Source: Amyloporia xantha (taxonomy: Eukaryota; Basidiomycota; Agaricomycetes; Polyporales; Adustoporiaceae). From it: 64,000 bases of DNA. The stretch lies in the NCBI GenBank assembly GCA_036971615.1, contig JAYKKR010000009.1:1426001-1490000 (forward strand), read 5' to 3'. Within the stretch, counting starts at the first letter, position 1; each line of letters begins with the position of its first letter. The notes beneath the pieces were generated by a model. That model was not told the DNA's origin. It was given only the letters and a program-made list of their open reading frames with translations, and searched no databases. Below, one piece after another: positions 12,384 to 24,069 of the stretch. Both the position numbers and the translations under genes were made by a program.

Positions 12384-12982
12384 ATGCGCTCCACACTTGT
12401 ACGTCTTGCTGAATCTGTCTCAAAGAGACCTCTCAACCTGCGAGAGACAAGCGCCACTCTTCTGCCGGCAATACCGTAAGGGCTTGCCTGTACACCATTC
12501 AAGAACTCCTGCATCTCAAGTGACCTTCACGCATAGATTGTACCGGAGGCTACTTCGTGCACACCGCTCGCTTCCACATGAGATGCGCTCGCTAGGAGAC
12601 GATTACCTGAGAGCAGGTCGGTGATCCTGTTATACTTCGTGGACATAGGCTTACCGTATCTTCCCATTGGCCTAGAATTCCGCCGACATAAAGATATCGA
12701 CAACAAGGTGCACATTATTGGCTTCCTCTCGCAGTGGAAGATGTATCTGGATGAACTACCAGCTGGACCTGAAGCGCAGAAGTTTACTGGGAAAAAGCTG
12801 GACCCTACATTACTGGAGAAGGTATTGTCCCTCGTGTCTCTCCAGATGTTCTTCCTTAATCATTCATACGTCGATAGATGTCAGCCGAACAACTCGGACA
12901 GTTGTACGAGCTGATGAATGCCACGAAGGAGGTCTGGAAACCAAGCGAACCTGGCAGTGACTCGGAAGCCAGCGCGAGATGA
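12384..12982 (+). CDS. SDH7: Succinate dehydrogenase assembly factor 3 (ACN9/SDHAF3)
   Basis: Small LYR-family mitochondrial protein that protects the iron-sulfur subunit of complex II during assembly. Four exons (12384-12475, 12537-12616, 12676-12821, 12878-12982) splice in frame to exactly 140 residues. The LYR motif appears as RLLRAHRSLP preceded by PLYR across the first junction. The family signatures FRRHKDIDN, IIGFLSQWKMYLDELP and LGQLYELMNATKEVW follow. The N-terminus MRSTLVRLAESVSKRPLN is basic and plausible for mitochondrial import. The length is typical of the family. Fungal gene names vary (ACN9/SDH7). Confidence 0.92.
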
Positions 12983-14360
12983 CATTATCTTCGAGATGTA
13001 TTTAGATGCATGGTATGAATTGATCCTTGCTGCCAAACTATTGCTCAATACTTGAGACTCCATCCTAGCCTCTTAGAGGTCGTCATACGTGAACTTTTGC
13101 GTGTGTCAAGTACGCTTCAGTGATTTCGCTGACGACCCTTCTTCATACGCCTTCATTGAGTTGGCATGATCCTAAGCATGATCCGAACGACCACGACTGG
13201 GAGCATGTTCAGGCTTCGATCGCGCTGACTGATGCCGATTCTATACTTGCCAGGGATCCCATTTGTTTCCCGACGTTAACGTTCACAAGATGCTCAGAGA
13301 GATGAATGCGCAACTCACATCGATGCCGGTCTTGACCGCGTGTTTACTTAGGCCGGCCTGTCCGAGCAATGCTCCCGAGCGGATTCTCTCCTACCCCGCG
13401 AAGGACCGGAACTTTCTCCGTCTCGTATCGATCACGTGGGTAATCTTATGACTTGTAGGGAGTTGGCGCTGCTCCGCCCGCCCAAGTCCAAATGACCTCA
13501 AAACAGGATTTATACCTGAGATAATTTGGTGACGGAGCCTTCAGCAACTCAATAGCAATTTTTAGTAACAAGTGGACCAAACACGATACATCTTCAAACA
13601 ATGAACCTCACTCATCTAATCAATCTAACAATAGCTAATAGATGGTCTCCAGTCGTGTAATCTACAATCACAGACCAGAGATCATATACCCCTGCAAAAC
13701 AGACATAGCGAGGAAGAGTTACAAGGATCACTAGATAAGAAAAGAAAAGAGAGAGAAAGTTATCGACATAAGCGGCCGCTGTGGAGCAACTGAGTAACCA
13801 TACTGAAGTATGGTAGGGATTTCTCACCAAACAGCAGTAACAGCAATTGGGCCAGCAGCATCTCGTCAAGGTAAGTATACCGGCCACCATTCACTCGCAA
13901 ACGAGACAAGAGGCGAGCTCGTCGACATCGATGAATCTGAAAGAGAACCGCAAGGCATGATGAGCACTGTCCATGCCAAGAAATATACACTGTGGCCCTG
14001 GTCCCGTCCGTGAGGTATGACGATCAAACTGAATAGTGAGAAAGGCCAGGGAAGAGACAACTCCTACTGTAGCAATTTTGAGTGACTGCAGGAGTACTGT
14101 ATGGTGACTGTATGTACCATGTACCGACCGACCAAGCCAGTGGCCAGAAACGGACAGCTTACGAAAGCCGGCTAAACCTTTCGGATGCAGCAGAGTGGAG
14201 CCCTTACGTAAAATCCCCTCACCGTACATAGATTGATAACCAAATGACAGGTCATTTGGAATGTAAGCGCTTAGGACAAGGAGTGTATAATAGATCGACA
14301 TGAAGTCTTGCTTTACTCACTTCGACCCTCTCAACCCTATCCCCCTTCATAGTCCTAACA
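12983..14360. other. Spacer with one unassigned coding-like stretch
   Basis: Mostly non-coding. Between 13120 and 13450 two plus-strand frames have fairly coding-like composition (WHDPKHDPNDHDWEHV, and FPDVNVHKMLREMNAQL in another frame). I cannot join them into a gene or name a family. It could be a decayed exon remnant. Confidence 0.3.
14286..14291 (+). promoter_or_regulatory. TATA-like box of cyanase gene
   Basis: TATAAT sits 70 bp upstream of the cyanase ATG, a usual fungal spacing. Assignment is by position. Confidence 0.4.
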
Positions 14361-15233
14361 ATGGCCGCACCTTTGGTAAGATTTCTCCTTGACGGACGTG
14401 TAAGCATAGTCACAGGAAAGGTTGTCTTGTAGAAAGTCAACACCGCGAGCGAGCCCTTCGCGGATCTCCCCCCGATCTGCGCAGCATTATTCGAAGCTAA
14501 GGCAAAGAAAGGTAACTTTGGTTGCTCTCAGGATTAGCTCCACGCTCATACTATATAATTCGTCAAGGGGCGACTTTCGCCGACATTGCAAAGGCCATTG
14601 GGCGGGACGAAGTGTGGGTCGCGGCGATGTTCTACGCCCAAGTACATTTGCTCTACAGTTCTTCATCGTGGTATCTCACACATCTCATTTTAAGGCGAAG
14701 CTCTCAACAGAGGAACTGGCGGCCTTGTCCCAGTTCCTCGAGATCCCGCACGATAACCTGCAGGCAGAACTCGGCACAAACTGGTGGCCGCACCGAGGTA
14801 GCACCATGCCTCCCACAGATCCTGTGTTGTACCGGCTCTACGAGGTGCGTTGCCCTGCCAAGCATTGTCTCACCATAACTCACATCTCTCTCAGGGTGTG
14901 ATGGTCTATGGGAACGCGATCAAGGTGAGCAGTGTCATTCTCTCACGAAGTGCTATGCGTATTTACTTTCTCGCCCTAGGCTATCATTCATGAAAAGGTA
15001 TTGCGAAAATGTCCTGCTAAATTGATGTACTCATTGGATGTGCCTAGTTTGGCGATGGTATCATGTCTATGATCGATTGCAAGGTGAACATCGAGCGTAA
15101 GCCCGATCCGAAGGGCGACCGCGTTGTCCTGACTTTCGAGTGCGTCGAGTTATTCTTGAACTCAACTGCCGATGATTGATGTCTGTGTCTCTCCCGCTGT
15201 AGTGGCAAATTCCTGCCGTACCTTAAGTGGTGA
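14361..15233 (+). CDS. cynS: Cyanase (cyanate hydratase)
   Basis: Converts cyanate and bicarbonate to ammonia and CO2 in the cytosol; the bacterial enzyme is a decamer. The protein begins MAAPLKVNTASEPFADLP. The N-terminal helical domain is seen in GATFADIAKAIGRDEVWVAA and LSTEELAALSQFLEIP. The catalytic C-terminal domain follows: DPVLYRLYEGVMVYGNAIKA supplies the catalytic Arg and Glu, and FGDGIMSMIDCKV supplies the catalytic Ser. It ends DGKFLPYLKW, the standard C-terminus. There are about eight exons, several very short (for example AIIHEK alone), all with GT/AG borders. The length, about 160 residues, is normal. It is convergent with the DUF1479 gene, whose 3' end lies 279 bp away. Confidence 0.95.
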
Positions 15234-15511
15234 TTATTGAACTGTGTCGATGAGTATGTGTAAGAACAGGCCAGGGAAGTTGTATGAAATAAGATAATGT
15301 AGCCTCTTCAAGTTTATTTGAAAGTATTTGTTTCCGTGTTTCCGCCACGGTCGCCGTCGTTCAAGGTCAGGACATAAGGCATGTGCGGTCATCACTCGTG
15401 CAGTCTCACAACAAGTCGAATCATTTGAGTCAACACCATATATCGATTTCGCTTGTATACAGTACAACATCGTACACAAAATATGATCAACGTCTACTCT
15501 CTTTCGCTGAA

Positions 15512-17305
15512 TCATGACACCTCAATCGCGAAGCCCATTGCCCTCTTCCCAACAGGGTTGTCGATGTCGTCGGGCCTGCCTACGCCAGCATACTCACCCT
15601 CGCCGTAGCCAGGAGGGAAGTCAGGCGGCGGAATGCCCTTGATGAAGTTCTCCTTCTGCTTCGCGACGTATGCGGCGTTCTGGGGTGTGAGGGGGACCGC
15701 GGGGATGTACATCACTACGTGCAGCAAGAACGTTTAAGCTCTGGAGCCACTCAGGGGCTGCGACATCGCTCACCTGCCGAGTCACCCTTGCCCGTGTGCT
15801 CCTTCTCGACGGCGTGAACCACGTCCTAGATGCATTACAGTCAGCCTGAGTCTGAAGGATAACTCTGTAGGTGTCACTTACGCAGTGCCAGAAGACCATA
15901 TCCCCAGGATAGACCTTGGGCACAGACACCATCGTCTTCTCAAGTTTCATGTGGGGGTGAGTCTTGGTGTTCGGCCACGGTCCACGGAACCCAGTCCCGG
16001 TCGAGTACACGCCAGGGAAGTCGGAGGACGTCATGTCTTAAAATAGCGTAAGCCGCCTGAGGCCCGTGACAGGATAAGGCAAACGCTCTCACCGAATTCC
16101 CAGTTCTTGGGATCGAGGGGGTCCTCCGTCCCGGCAATTTGGCGGAAGAAGGGACGCAGGATGGTGTAGGCGTTGGAGAGGAACACGTTCGGGAACACCT
16201 GCAGGGTGCCCTCGTGCGGGGCAGTTTCACTGCAAATGCCTCAGCGTCTGATCCTCGTGGAATGCGACGAAGCACAAACCTGACAGCGAGCCAGCCCTGG
16301 TAGGTTCGGAAGACAGTGGCCTGTGCATTTCCGGAAGTAAGAAAAAGATTCTTGATCGACATTCGAGTTTGCGTACCTGGCCAACTCTACCGTACATCGA
16401 GCTGCGCGCATTGATACGATTCTCCAGGTCATAAGGATCATGGTCGCGCCAGTCGCCGCTGAGTAGATCGGCAAAACATTTACGGAAGGTGGGGTCCTCC
16501 CATCGCTCAATCCCACCGCCTGAAACGAGTCTTCAGGCCCGACCAAGACGTCAGGTATGCTATCCATGCTCACCATCGACGTGCGGTGGGTGAGCATCCC
16601 ACTGGACACCAGGGTGGCGAATACGGAATCGGTCCGCGTAAGTGAGGGGAGTATTCAGGTCGACGTTCTCGATCTTTGCCCCTGACTTCACGTGGTACAT
16701 GTTGTTGAGCCAACTTGTTGCAGCGAGGACGTTTGGATGTCCACGACCCCGGACCTGTGACTTTGTCCAGCTATATGTCGCGACAGTCAGCCAGTAGTCT
16801 ATCCTGAACAAATCAGATCGCATACTAGAGCTGGAAGAATTGCTTATCATCCGCAGGGAAGCCTGGAATGAAGTGTCGTCAGACCAGAATTGTGACAGCA
16901 TATACATAGCTAAACGCACCTTCAATGTTAGGGTTGGAGGTAACGTAATCTTGCAGCCATTGCTTCCAAGAAGCGGCCTCTTCGTCGTCGACCACATCTC
17001 GGATAACAACGCTTCCCTTGCGGCGGATCTCTTCGACGCGTTCAGGGCTCAGAGTAGCGAGATCCGAGAACTTCACTTGGGGGACATACTGCAACTCGAC
17101 ATCAGGATGATTGGGTTTATCAAGCAAGGATGCAACTTACTTCGGTTCCCTCCCTCGCGATGTCTGCAGTGACCTGGTCGAGCTCAACAAGAAGCTCGTT
17201 CCAAGCCTTAGTGATGCGCTCCTGGAAGTCAGGGTAGGAAGCAGCGATCTCTTTCTTAATCTCAACGAAGCGCGGGGGGCAGGGACCAAGATCAGGTCTC
17301 GACAT
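15512..17305 (-). CDS. DUF1479 family oxygenase-like protein
   Basis: Belongs to the DUF1479 family (YbiU-like), related to Fe(II)/2-oxoglutarate oxygenases; the substrate is unknown. Starts MSRPDLGPCPPRFVEIKKEI at 17305. Further segments read KFSDLATLSPERVEEIRRKG, VVIRDVVDDEEAASWKQWL, RGRGHPNVLAATSWLNNMYH and FRIRHPGVQWDAHPPHVDG. The last holds an H-x-D metal pair. A distal His is likely in HCDVVHAVEKEHTGKG, downstream of YPGDMVFWHC. The C-terminus reads PLTPQNAAYVAKQKENFIKG and ends AMGFAIEVS. Several introns split the gene, and I did not fix every junction. The HxD..H assignment to metal binding is inferred from the fold family. Confidence 0.85.
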
Positions 17306-17350
17306 CTTGACAAGGGGTAGTCTGGAGGTTCGTACATCTGTATGCGCAGA

Positions 17351-17360
17351 CTTTATATCT
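17351..17360 (-). promoter_or_regulatory. TATA-like box of DUF1479 gene
   Basis: The minus strand reads AGATATAAAG, 46 bp upstream of the ATG at 17305. A mobile-element-like inverted repeat begins 51 bp further upstream. Confidence 0.4.
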
Positions 17361-17410
17361 GCGACAAGCCTCGGCGTCCGCTCACGATGACTTGCGGACC
17401 GTAATCCGTC

Positions 17411-17908
17411 AGGACCCCGGCGAATTCCCCAAGAGCCTCGATCCCAAATCGTCCTTCGTTCGGACCTCGCCCGACGCCCAATTCGGACTTTGGGCACATA
17501 ACCTCGCGGCAAAAGGCCTGATTTCGGCCCCAAATGGGATCGAACCTGTTAAAATCGCTAAAGCCTCGCAAAAAAGGCCGATCTGCTCATCGGGCGGTGC
17601 TGGAATTGTTCGGCGCCGTCTGCACGCCATCTGGATCACGGAAGAGCATTCGGCAGGGGACCGAAGAGGCGTCTGAGGAGATGCCCGTCGGCTTGACCGG
17701 TCTGTCCATTTCTGCGCCAGGACTGGCCGGATTTCGGCCCTGATAGGATTGGACATGCGGGCTGAGGGGTACATTTCGGACCGTTATGGCACCGAACATT
17801 TCGACCTACGCCCCCCAAATTCGGCCTTTTGGATCGAACATTTTCGAAATTTTGGCCGATTTTCGGACCAAATGGGATCGAGGCTCTTGGGGGATTCGCC
17901 GGGGTCCT
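17411..17908. mobile_element. MITE-like element with 36-bp inverted ends
   Basis: The ends 17411-17446 and 17873-17908 are inverted copies that match at 35 of 36 positions (AGGACCCCGGCGAATTCCCC at the left edge). The interior has related GGGATCGA motifs at 17537, 17832 and 17873, and no open reading frame of note. No clear target duplication could be fixed. The 498-bp length and absence of coding capacity fit a non-autonomous DNA transposon. The superfamily is unknown. Confidence 0.7.
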
Positions 17909-18466
17909 AATCCGTCTCGCCTGCTGATCACAAGGGACAGAACATGGCACAGGGGATCTAACCTTGACGAGCCCACTCCTACATCGGTTGCTCACCGATT
18001 TGCTGACACAGCGATGGTCGTGTTCTCAGAAGCTCAACACCAGGAGATAGGTGGCAAAAATAACGTTGGAGTAGCAGCGTGCTGCCTGTGAAGAATTAAC
18101 TGCTATAGCTGAATGTTGGCCGTTGAGTCCGAAGCACCACTACCCGCATCCCCAAGAACGGGGAAACCTCGGAATTTCTCGCACAGGAGGCAGTCAGTGA
18201 TCGCACAGTGTAAGGGGACTCACCTTGATCGAACCCCACGGGGTGCACTCTGCCCTGGACCAGTGCGTCAGGGAGCGTCTGTTTATCGGAACCACGGAGA
18301 GCCCTCTCGTAGATCGGAGCCAAACATAGACCAGACAATTCACGGGATGAATTTGCTTCAACTTGAAAAGGACATAAGAACAGGTCATTAGTAGACTAAA
18401 TACGCGCTGAGAATAGATTCTGCAGATGTGTCAATGGGCATTGGCCAATCCGGTCAGAAAGTGCTC

Positions 18467-21142
18467 TCATTCAGCGACCACATCCTCATCCTCAGGGGCT
18501 ACCTCTTCCTCGTATTCGCCATACTCCTCTTCTGGTTCTAGAGTGGCCTCTTGATACTGAAAGAGAAGGGGTAAGCATAACCTAATAGATCACATGGCAC
18601 GGAGAATCTCACCTGTTGGTACTCGGAGCTGTGCACTAGTCAGCACGCCGAATCTGCAAACCGAACACTGCACTCACATTAAATCGTGCGCATTACTTTC
18701 CGCCTCAGAGAATTCCATGGCATCCATACCCTCCCCTGTGTACCAATGAAGGAAAGCCCCACGCTTGTACATTGCAGCGAACTGGAGAAACATCGGCATT
18801 GAGAGACAGTGGCAGAGTTCTTTGAAGAGGACAAACCTGAGACATGGTACGCTGGAAGAGTTCCTGGACAGCAGTAGAGTTTGCTAGACATGTCGCCGAC
18901 TAAGTTCGGGAAGAAAAATCATTTAGCGGGTATGAGAAAGCTAACAACCCTTCCCAACCTGTGTCTGTCCAACTGGAGGCACCGAACACAATGTCACCGA
19001 AACATTATCCGGTATCCATCTGAAAAAGCGAATGCATGAACGATGAATAAAGGAACTCCGGTTCTGGATGGGCACATACTCGACAAATTGGTTGGAGTTC
19101 TTCCTCTGCAACTCTCGCACTGCATACTGTCAACGTCATGTGGGTATGTGACAATCACCTTGATGATCGACTATACTTACTTCCGCCTAGATGACGATAT
19201 GAGCTACGGATCAACCTAGCAGAAATCGAAGACTGACCTCCTGTGACGCGATCTTTCCTCGGAAGATGGTCGCGGCCGTCAGGTACCGGCTGCATTTTTA
19301 TAGGAGACACTACACACAATTTGTAAAGGAAGACACTTACCCGAATCTGGGATCACAGGCGACAAGAAGGTTCCTCCGATCGAATAGGCTAGATGCAGTT
19401 AGTGCGAGTAAGTATCGAATGAATGCAGAACATTCAGTCATACTCACGCCGATGTGAGATCTGGCAGGGAGACGCGCACGAAGGCTTTCGCATTGGGATC
19501 GTAGAAGGGACCATAACTTGGCATGAGGAAGTGAAGCTACGTCACGATGAACTTTCAGAATTAGATCATGGGGCATGAAAGCTAGGAATCATACACGAGG
19601 GAACGGGACCAGATTCAATCCAAGCTTCCGGAGGTCACTACACAGCGACGATCAGTATGCGAACCGACAAACGGGTGGAATTAGATTGTACCCATTCAGC
19701 TGTCCGGGAAATCGTAGACTAGTGCTGACTCCGCACATCACTTGGGACACGAGCTACAGACAATCGGCACGACATCGGAAGATCTATGAAGTATATAACG
19801 TACAACGTTCAGATCCTTGAAGTCAGGTTGTTTGACTTTCAACGTCTTGACTGCGATATCGTATCTGCGAATGGTGAGTTTAACGAATCCACACTCCATT
19901 CAATGGCATGGTACGTACAGTGCTTCGTTATCAATGCACATTGTCAGGTCACTGTTCTCGACCAATTGATGGATGGAAAGCAGGCAATTGTACGGCTGTT
20001 CGATGTGAGACCGATGCTTTTGGTTGAAATCACACCACACACCTCGACCACAGTTTCCGACACCTTGATGATAACTACTTTAGTCAATAATCCAGTTCAT
20101 ATACATCATAAACATACCTTAGGAGAGGGCAGAATCGAGAACGTGGATAACATCCTGTCAGGGAATTCCTGCCGTATTCAAATCAGGGGACAGACGCAGT
20201 GGAGGAGAGTAAACACAACTTCTCGGAACTTCGAAAGAAGCAACGACCCTAGACCAGCACCCGTCCCCCCACCTAAGGAGTGGATCATCTGGAAGCCCTG
20301 TAGAGTATCACAGCCCTCCGCCTGCAGACGTACGACGTCCTGTAGAAAAACAATCTCGTCACTATTGCCCGACAAGTTACGAATTTCTGAAGTATACCAG
20401 GATAGAGTCCATGAGCTCAGCCCCTGGACTAATCGTGAGCTCTAGATGGACGTAGATCTCGGATGCAATATACCTTCGGTGTAGACTGAAGTGTGTTGTC
20501 AATGATTGCTAGCGTTCGTTTCAGGACAAAAACTCACATCCTTTTGCCCAGTTGTTACCGGCACCGGTCTCTCCAGTAACGAAAGTGTCCGGTCGGAATA
20601 GGTTCCCTATCTTGCCTGAACGAATCTGAATAGCCAATTCGATCAAAACATGACAGAGGACGTTCGCATCGAGGGTCATTACATGAGAGCAGACACCGTC
20701 CTCGAGGTCGATCTGTACACTGCGTGGGACATACTTGCTCGGGCCATCCGTTTGGTTGACCTCGGTAAAGAAGACGTCGACCTAAAGAGAAGATCATCAC
20801 ATAACCGGTAGCAAGATCAAACGAGTGGTCGCCACTGACCAGCGGAAGCTGCAAAGGATCCGTCCCCTTGTAAAACTGATCACTCCTTTAGCTGAAATTT
20901 CGCGTCCGTAAACAAAGCGAGCTCACTCCTTCCTCGTTCAGGCCATGCTCAGCCAGGAGCATCTGCCAGAAGCTCTCCCCAACCTGATTCCCAGCCTTGA
21001 AATCGCCAATTTGAACACGACTGTCATGACGAACTCCCAATAAGAGACTAACCTGGCCGACCTACGACTTGCGAGTCAGTTATGTCATAGAATGAGGTTA
21101 TTGACGCGTCATTACCTGAACGTTGATGATTTCTCGTGGCAT
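18467..21142 (-). CDS. Divergent beta-tubulin
   Basis: GTP-binding subunit of microtubules. It is beta-type, as shown by [30 protein letters not shown] and [18 protein letters not shown] segments, [20 protein letters not shown], and the acidic tail [18 protein letters not shown]. The GTP signature is GGGTGAGLG. The start MPREIINVQ is followed by the separate 9-nt micro-exon VGQ and then [12 protein letters not shown]. Many residues differ from the strongly conserved fungal beta-tubulins ([33 protein letters not shown]). This suggests a second, specialised paralogue. There are more than ten introns, most around 50-60 bp. I followed the protein from end to end without finding a disabling lesion, but not every junction was fixed. 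Confidence 0.88.
21053..21061 (-). other. 9-nt micro-exon of beta-tubulin (Val-Gly-Gln)
   Basis: On the minus strand GTCGGCCAG is bounded by an upstream acceptor (..GTAG) and a downstream donor (GTTAGT). It supplies exactly the VGQ expected between MPREIINVQ (ends at the first donor) and AGNQVG (exon starting at 20995). Without it the conserved tubulin N-terminus lacks three residues. Confidence 0.8.
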
Positions 21143-22220
21143 TTCGTGAAGGGTATACAAGAAAGTACGAGGAGGAAAGAATTAGAGACAGAGAGACTCG
21201 CTCGAGGCTCTCCCGCGGACGCGAAGCATGATTCAGAGAGAATGCAAATCCGGCAATGGCCGGTCGGTTGATTTGGTCGGTTCCGCACCCGGGAAATCAC
21301 TGCAGCTGTCTTCAAAATTGGGAGGACATCCGGGAAATGGAAACTACGGGGATCCCCGTACAACGGGGACTACGGGGACTACGGGAATTCAGGCACGGCA
21401 GGTTTTGGATTGGAGTTCCGCCCGCCGGAATATCAACGTTCCAAACCTTGTTCCTGCGTACGTAATGATATTCAGCACGTACCACGTGACTGACCCTCCC
21501 CGCCGCCCGACGGTCCCGCCACCACGCGCGCCACTCTCAGCTACACCATGAAGTGTTTTGGCGGTACCGCAGTCATATAGAATTGAAGATATATAAGTGT
21601 GGAAAAGTCAGGAATGCGAGGCAGGGGGAGGCAGAGAACGCAACGCTAGGGGCGGCGGGAAAGGCGGCGGGAAGGCGGCGCAAGGGGCGGGGAGGCGCGC
21701 CGCCCCCGATGAAATAGCCAGCCAGAATATTGGTCACGTGGAAAGTATGGCCATGGGGGGTTAGCCACATCAGCCGTGATGCCGCGACGCGTCCAGCCAC
21801 TCAAGTTACATGCCGCGACGTCGCCGCCGTAGCACCCCGCAGCCCCGTAGTACGGGGGTCCCCGCAGTTTCCAATACCCAGACATTCTGAAAATTGGAGG
21901 CATCATGACGAAGTGCAATCATTATTTCGTTGCAGGCTCGGGCCTGCTGACATACAAGATACAGAGTCTAAGCCCATTCCGCACCTGAACGAAACTATTA
22001 TTTTCTACAGCCTTTCAGCAAACCGACGTGAGCTAAACACCCTGTGTCACCGTTCACGAACTGCATAATATTCTCAAGTTTTGCCCACAACGATACATTG
22101 CATTACGATCACGCTAAAATACATGCAAGAAATATGTTCACTATAGCTACAGAATACTGTTCAGACCGATTTCTGGGAGCTTGACCACAGTACTGATAAA
22201 AGGTACAATAGTCTGGAAAA
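21143..22220. other. Spacer with imperfect inverted repeat
   Basis: No gene is seen. An inverted repeat spans 21338-21873. The GC-rich core (21480-21740) contains CACGTG boxes in inverted orientation (CCACGTGAC at 21481, GTCACGTGG at 21733). Confidence 0.4.
21338..21873. repeat. Imperfect inverted repeat, possible MITE
   Basis: 31-nt arms 21338-21368 and 21843-21873 match at about 27 of 31 positions in inverted orientation. Similarity continues outward more weakly (AAAATTGG..). It is about 200 bp upstream of the tubulin start. No target duplication was identified, so mobile origin is inferred. Confidence 0.5.
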
Positions 22221-24069
22221 TTAAAAGAGACGCCAGAGCTTGCCCCTGTCTTGCAATTTCTTATGTTCGCCAATATGAGGAGTCACAACCTCCAAGACTC
22301 CCTCGAGCCGGCCCGTGAGAGATCGACGATGCAAACGCCGGCTTGGTAATGTAGATTTGCTGTGAGGGAGCCAAATTAAATTCCCATATCTCAGTGAGGA
22401 TTGACTTGACATACCACATGGAATTCGTAGGAGCACTCTTCATCGCAGTAGCAGTGGTCACAGCGGTCAGGACGGCATCCCCGCTCTCCCGTCCATATTC
22501 GAAAAGCGCAGCTTTAGGGACCTCTGAAGTGCTTCCTTGCGCAGAAGAAGCTGCCGAGGATGTTATCATCACAGACGAGTTCGAGGCACGATTGAGGGTT
22601 ATTGTGGGAACGGCAAAGACCGAAAGGCCAGGAGAGGACGATGAAGCTGTGATGCGAGAGGACGGAGGTGTCGGGGAACTTGGAGCAGCAGCGGTCACAG
22701 TGACCAATAGCGTACTCACGACCGTGGCAGTCTTTGTGACAATAGGAGGGCTAGGCGAGGTCACCGACGACACTGATATCGAGGTGCTCGGGGCGCTGAC
22801 AGAGCTGCTGCTTGCAGAGAATGACGACGACATTGAGGATGGAGTAGAAGATGCAGCCGACGAAACAGCCGCAGAAGAGGATACAGGGATTATGCTGGGA
22901 GCAAACGGTGTCGAAGTTGCTGCAACGCCTCCGAGGTTAGGAGTAGGGATGAGAGTCTGATTCGGGCTCGGTTGAGGGATGCCATTTGGATACGAGTCTT
23001 GGAAGATGTCTTCCTGAGCGCCGTCCAAAAAGTTGTAGAGGTCGTTGTAGAAGGGCGGTGCGTAAGTTCCTTCAAACATCTATATGACGCCACAAGGATC
23101 AGTAAACACTCCAGTAAGTGACGGCAAGACGAATGCTCACGTTGTTATCTTCCGCTTGGAACCAGTAAAACGGCTGCTTCGCCCCGTATGTACAATTACC
23201 GGGGCTGGCTTCGGGCTTGCCATTAGCGGGATCGGCGCCACATCGGCGAGCGAGCTGAGGGGTCGCCAGAGGAACGTCCAATGTGGATCCGGTGACATTG
23301 CATCTGAACCCATTCATGTAATCTATATTGGTAATCGATGAGTAAACGATTCAGGCGACAAAGCTGAACCAGCCTTACTCTGTTCGCTACCGCTGTCGGG
23401 CTGTGACGAAAATGTCAGCACATGTATGCCGCATAACGCATCGTGAGACATACTGAGTGTATCCAGAAGAAGGAGCAGATACATCCGCCCTCGGGGCAGG
23501 GCGGCATCCTGGCTGGCACCTGGAAGTCGGTGAAACGCGTCCAAACACAAGTTTGATTGACGCTGAACACGGTGAAGTCGGTCGGCTTCACGTCGGAGAC
23601 ATTGGACTTGTACGTGATAGCTAAGGAACAGCCCTTGACGTCGGAGAGGCCAGTGGTATGGTATTCAGCCGGCGGTGAGCCCGGGCACGGGTCATCGCCA
23701 TTTTGGATGTTTCCTCCGGGGTCAGACGCGAAGAAGGTGGTGGCGCCCTTGTCGCATGCAATTTGGGAAGTCGCCGGTTTGCCAGCAGGCAGCTCGAAGA
23801 AATCGCCATCGTTAGGAGGATAGTCAAGATGACCGTGGAACCACCATTGGTCGAAGGTATAGTTGATGAGCGGAGCAACCGGACGGTTATCGTAAGGGAA
23901 TGTTTGTGCAGTGACATTAAATCCCCACATGCTGGGGTGGAAAATGGCTGCGGAATTGTCAGCATCGGAAGCCAATGTATCGAGAAATAGTGGACGTACA
24001 AGCATGACCAGCAATACGAGGGAGTGAGCCTGCAACGGCTGTCAGTAATAGGGCGATTGGAATCATCAT
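22221..24069 (-). CDS. AA14 lytic polysaccharide monooxygenase
   Basis: Secreted copper enzyme of CAZy family AA14, which is described as oxidising xylan bound to cellulose in white-rot fungi. Exon 1 encodes the signal peptide [20 protein letters not shown] and then GHA. Cleavage before His would give a mature [12 protein letters not shown], with His1 of the copper brace, matching known AA14 N-termini. The second brace His lies in [12 protein letters not shown]. Further signatures are [53 protein letters not shown] and [14 protein letters not shown]. The catalytic domain is followed by a long Ser/Thr/Ala-rich linker. The tail is basic ([12 protein letters not shown]) and ends DRGKLWRLF. Several introns are present. 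Function is assigned by family similarity only. Confidence 0.92.

Larger units (their letters stand above)
17306..18466. other. Spacer holding an inverted-repeat element
   Basis: No gene is seen. The left half is taken up by the inverted-repeat element at 17411-17908. The right half (17909-18466) is the 3' flank of the tubulin gene. Confidence 0.4.

Noticed and set aside
17530..17560. tRNA gene suggested by GGTTCGATCCC
   Set aside because: No A box, acceptor stem or anticodon arm could be formed around it.
18467..21142. Gamma-tubulin as identity, because of the MPREII start
   Set aside because: The [34 protein letters not shown] and acidic C-terminal segments are beta-type.
22394..22960. 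188-codon plus-strand frame
   Set aside because: Antisense shadow of the Ser/Thr-rich linker of the AA14 gene.
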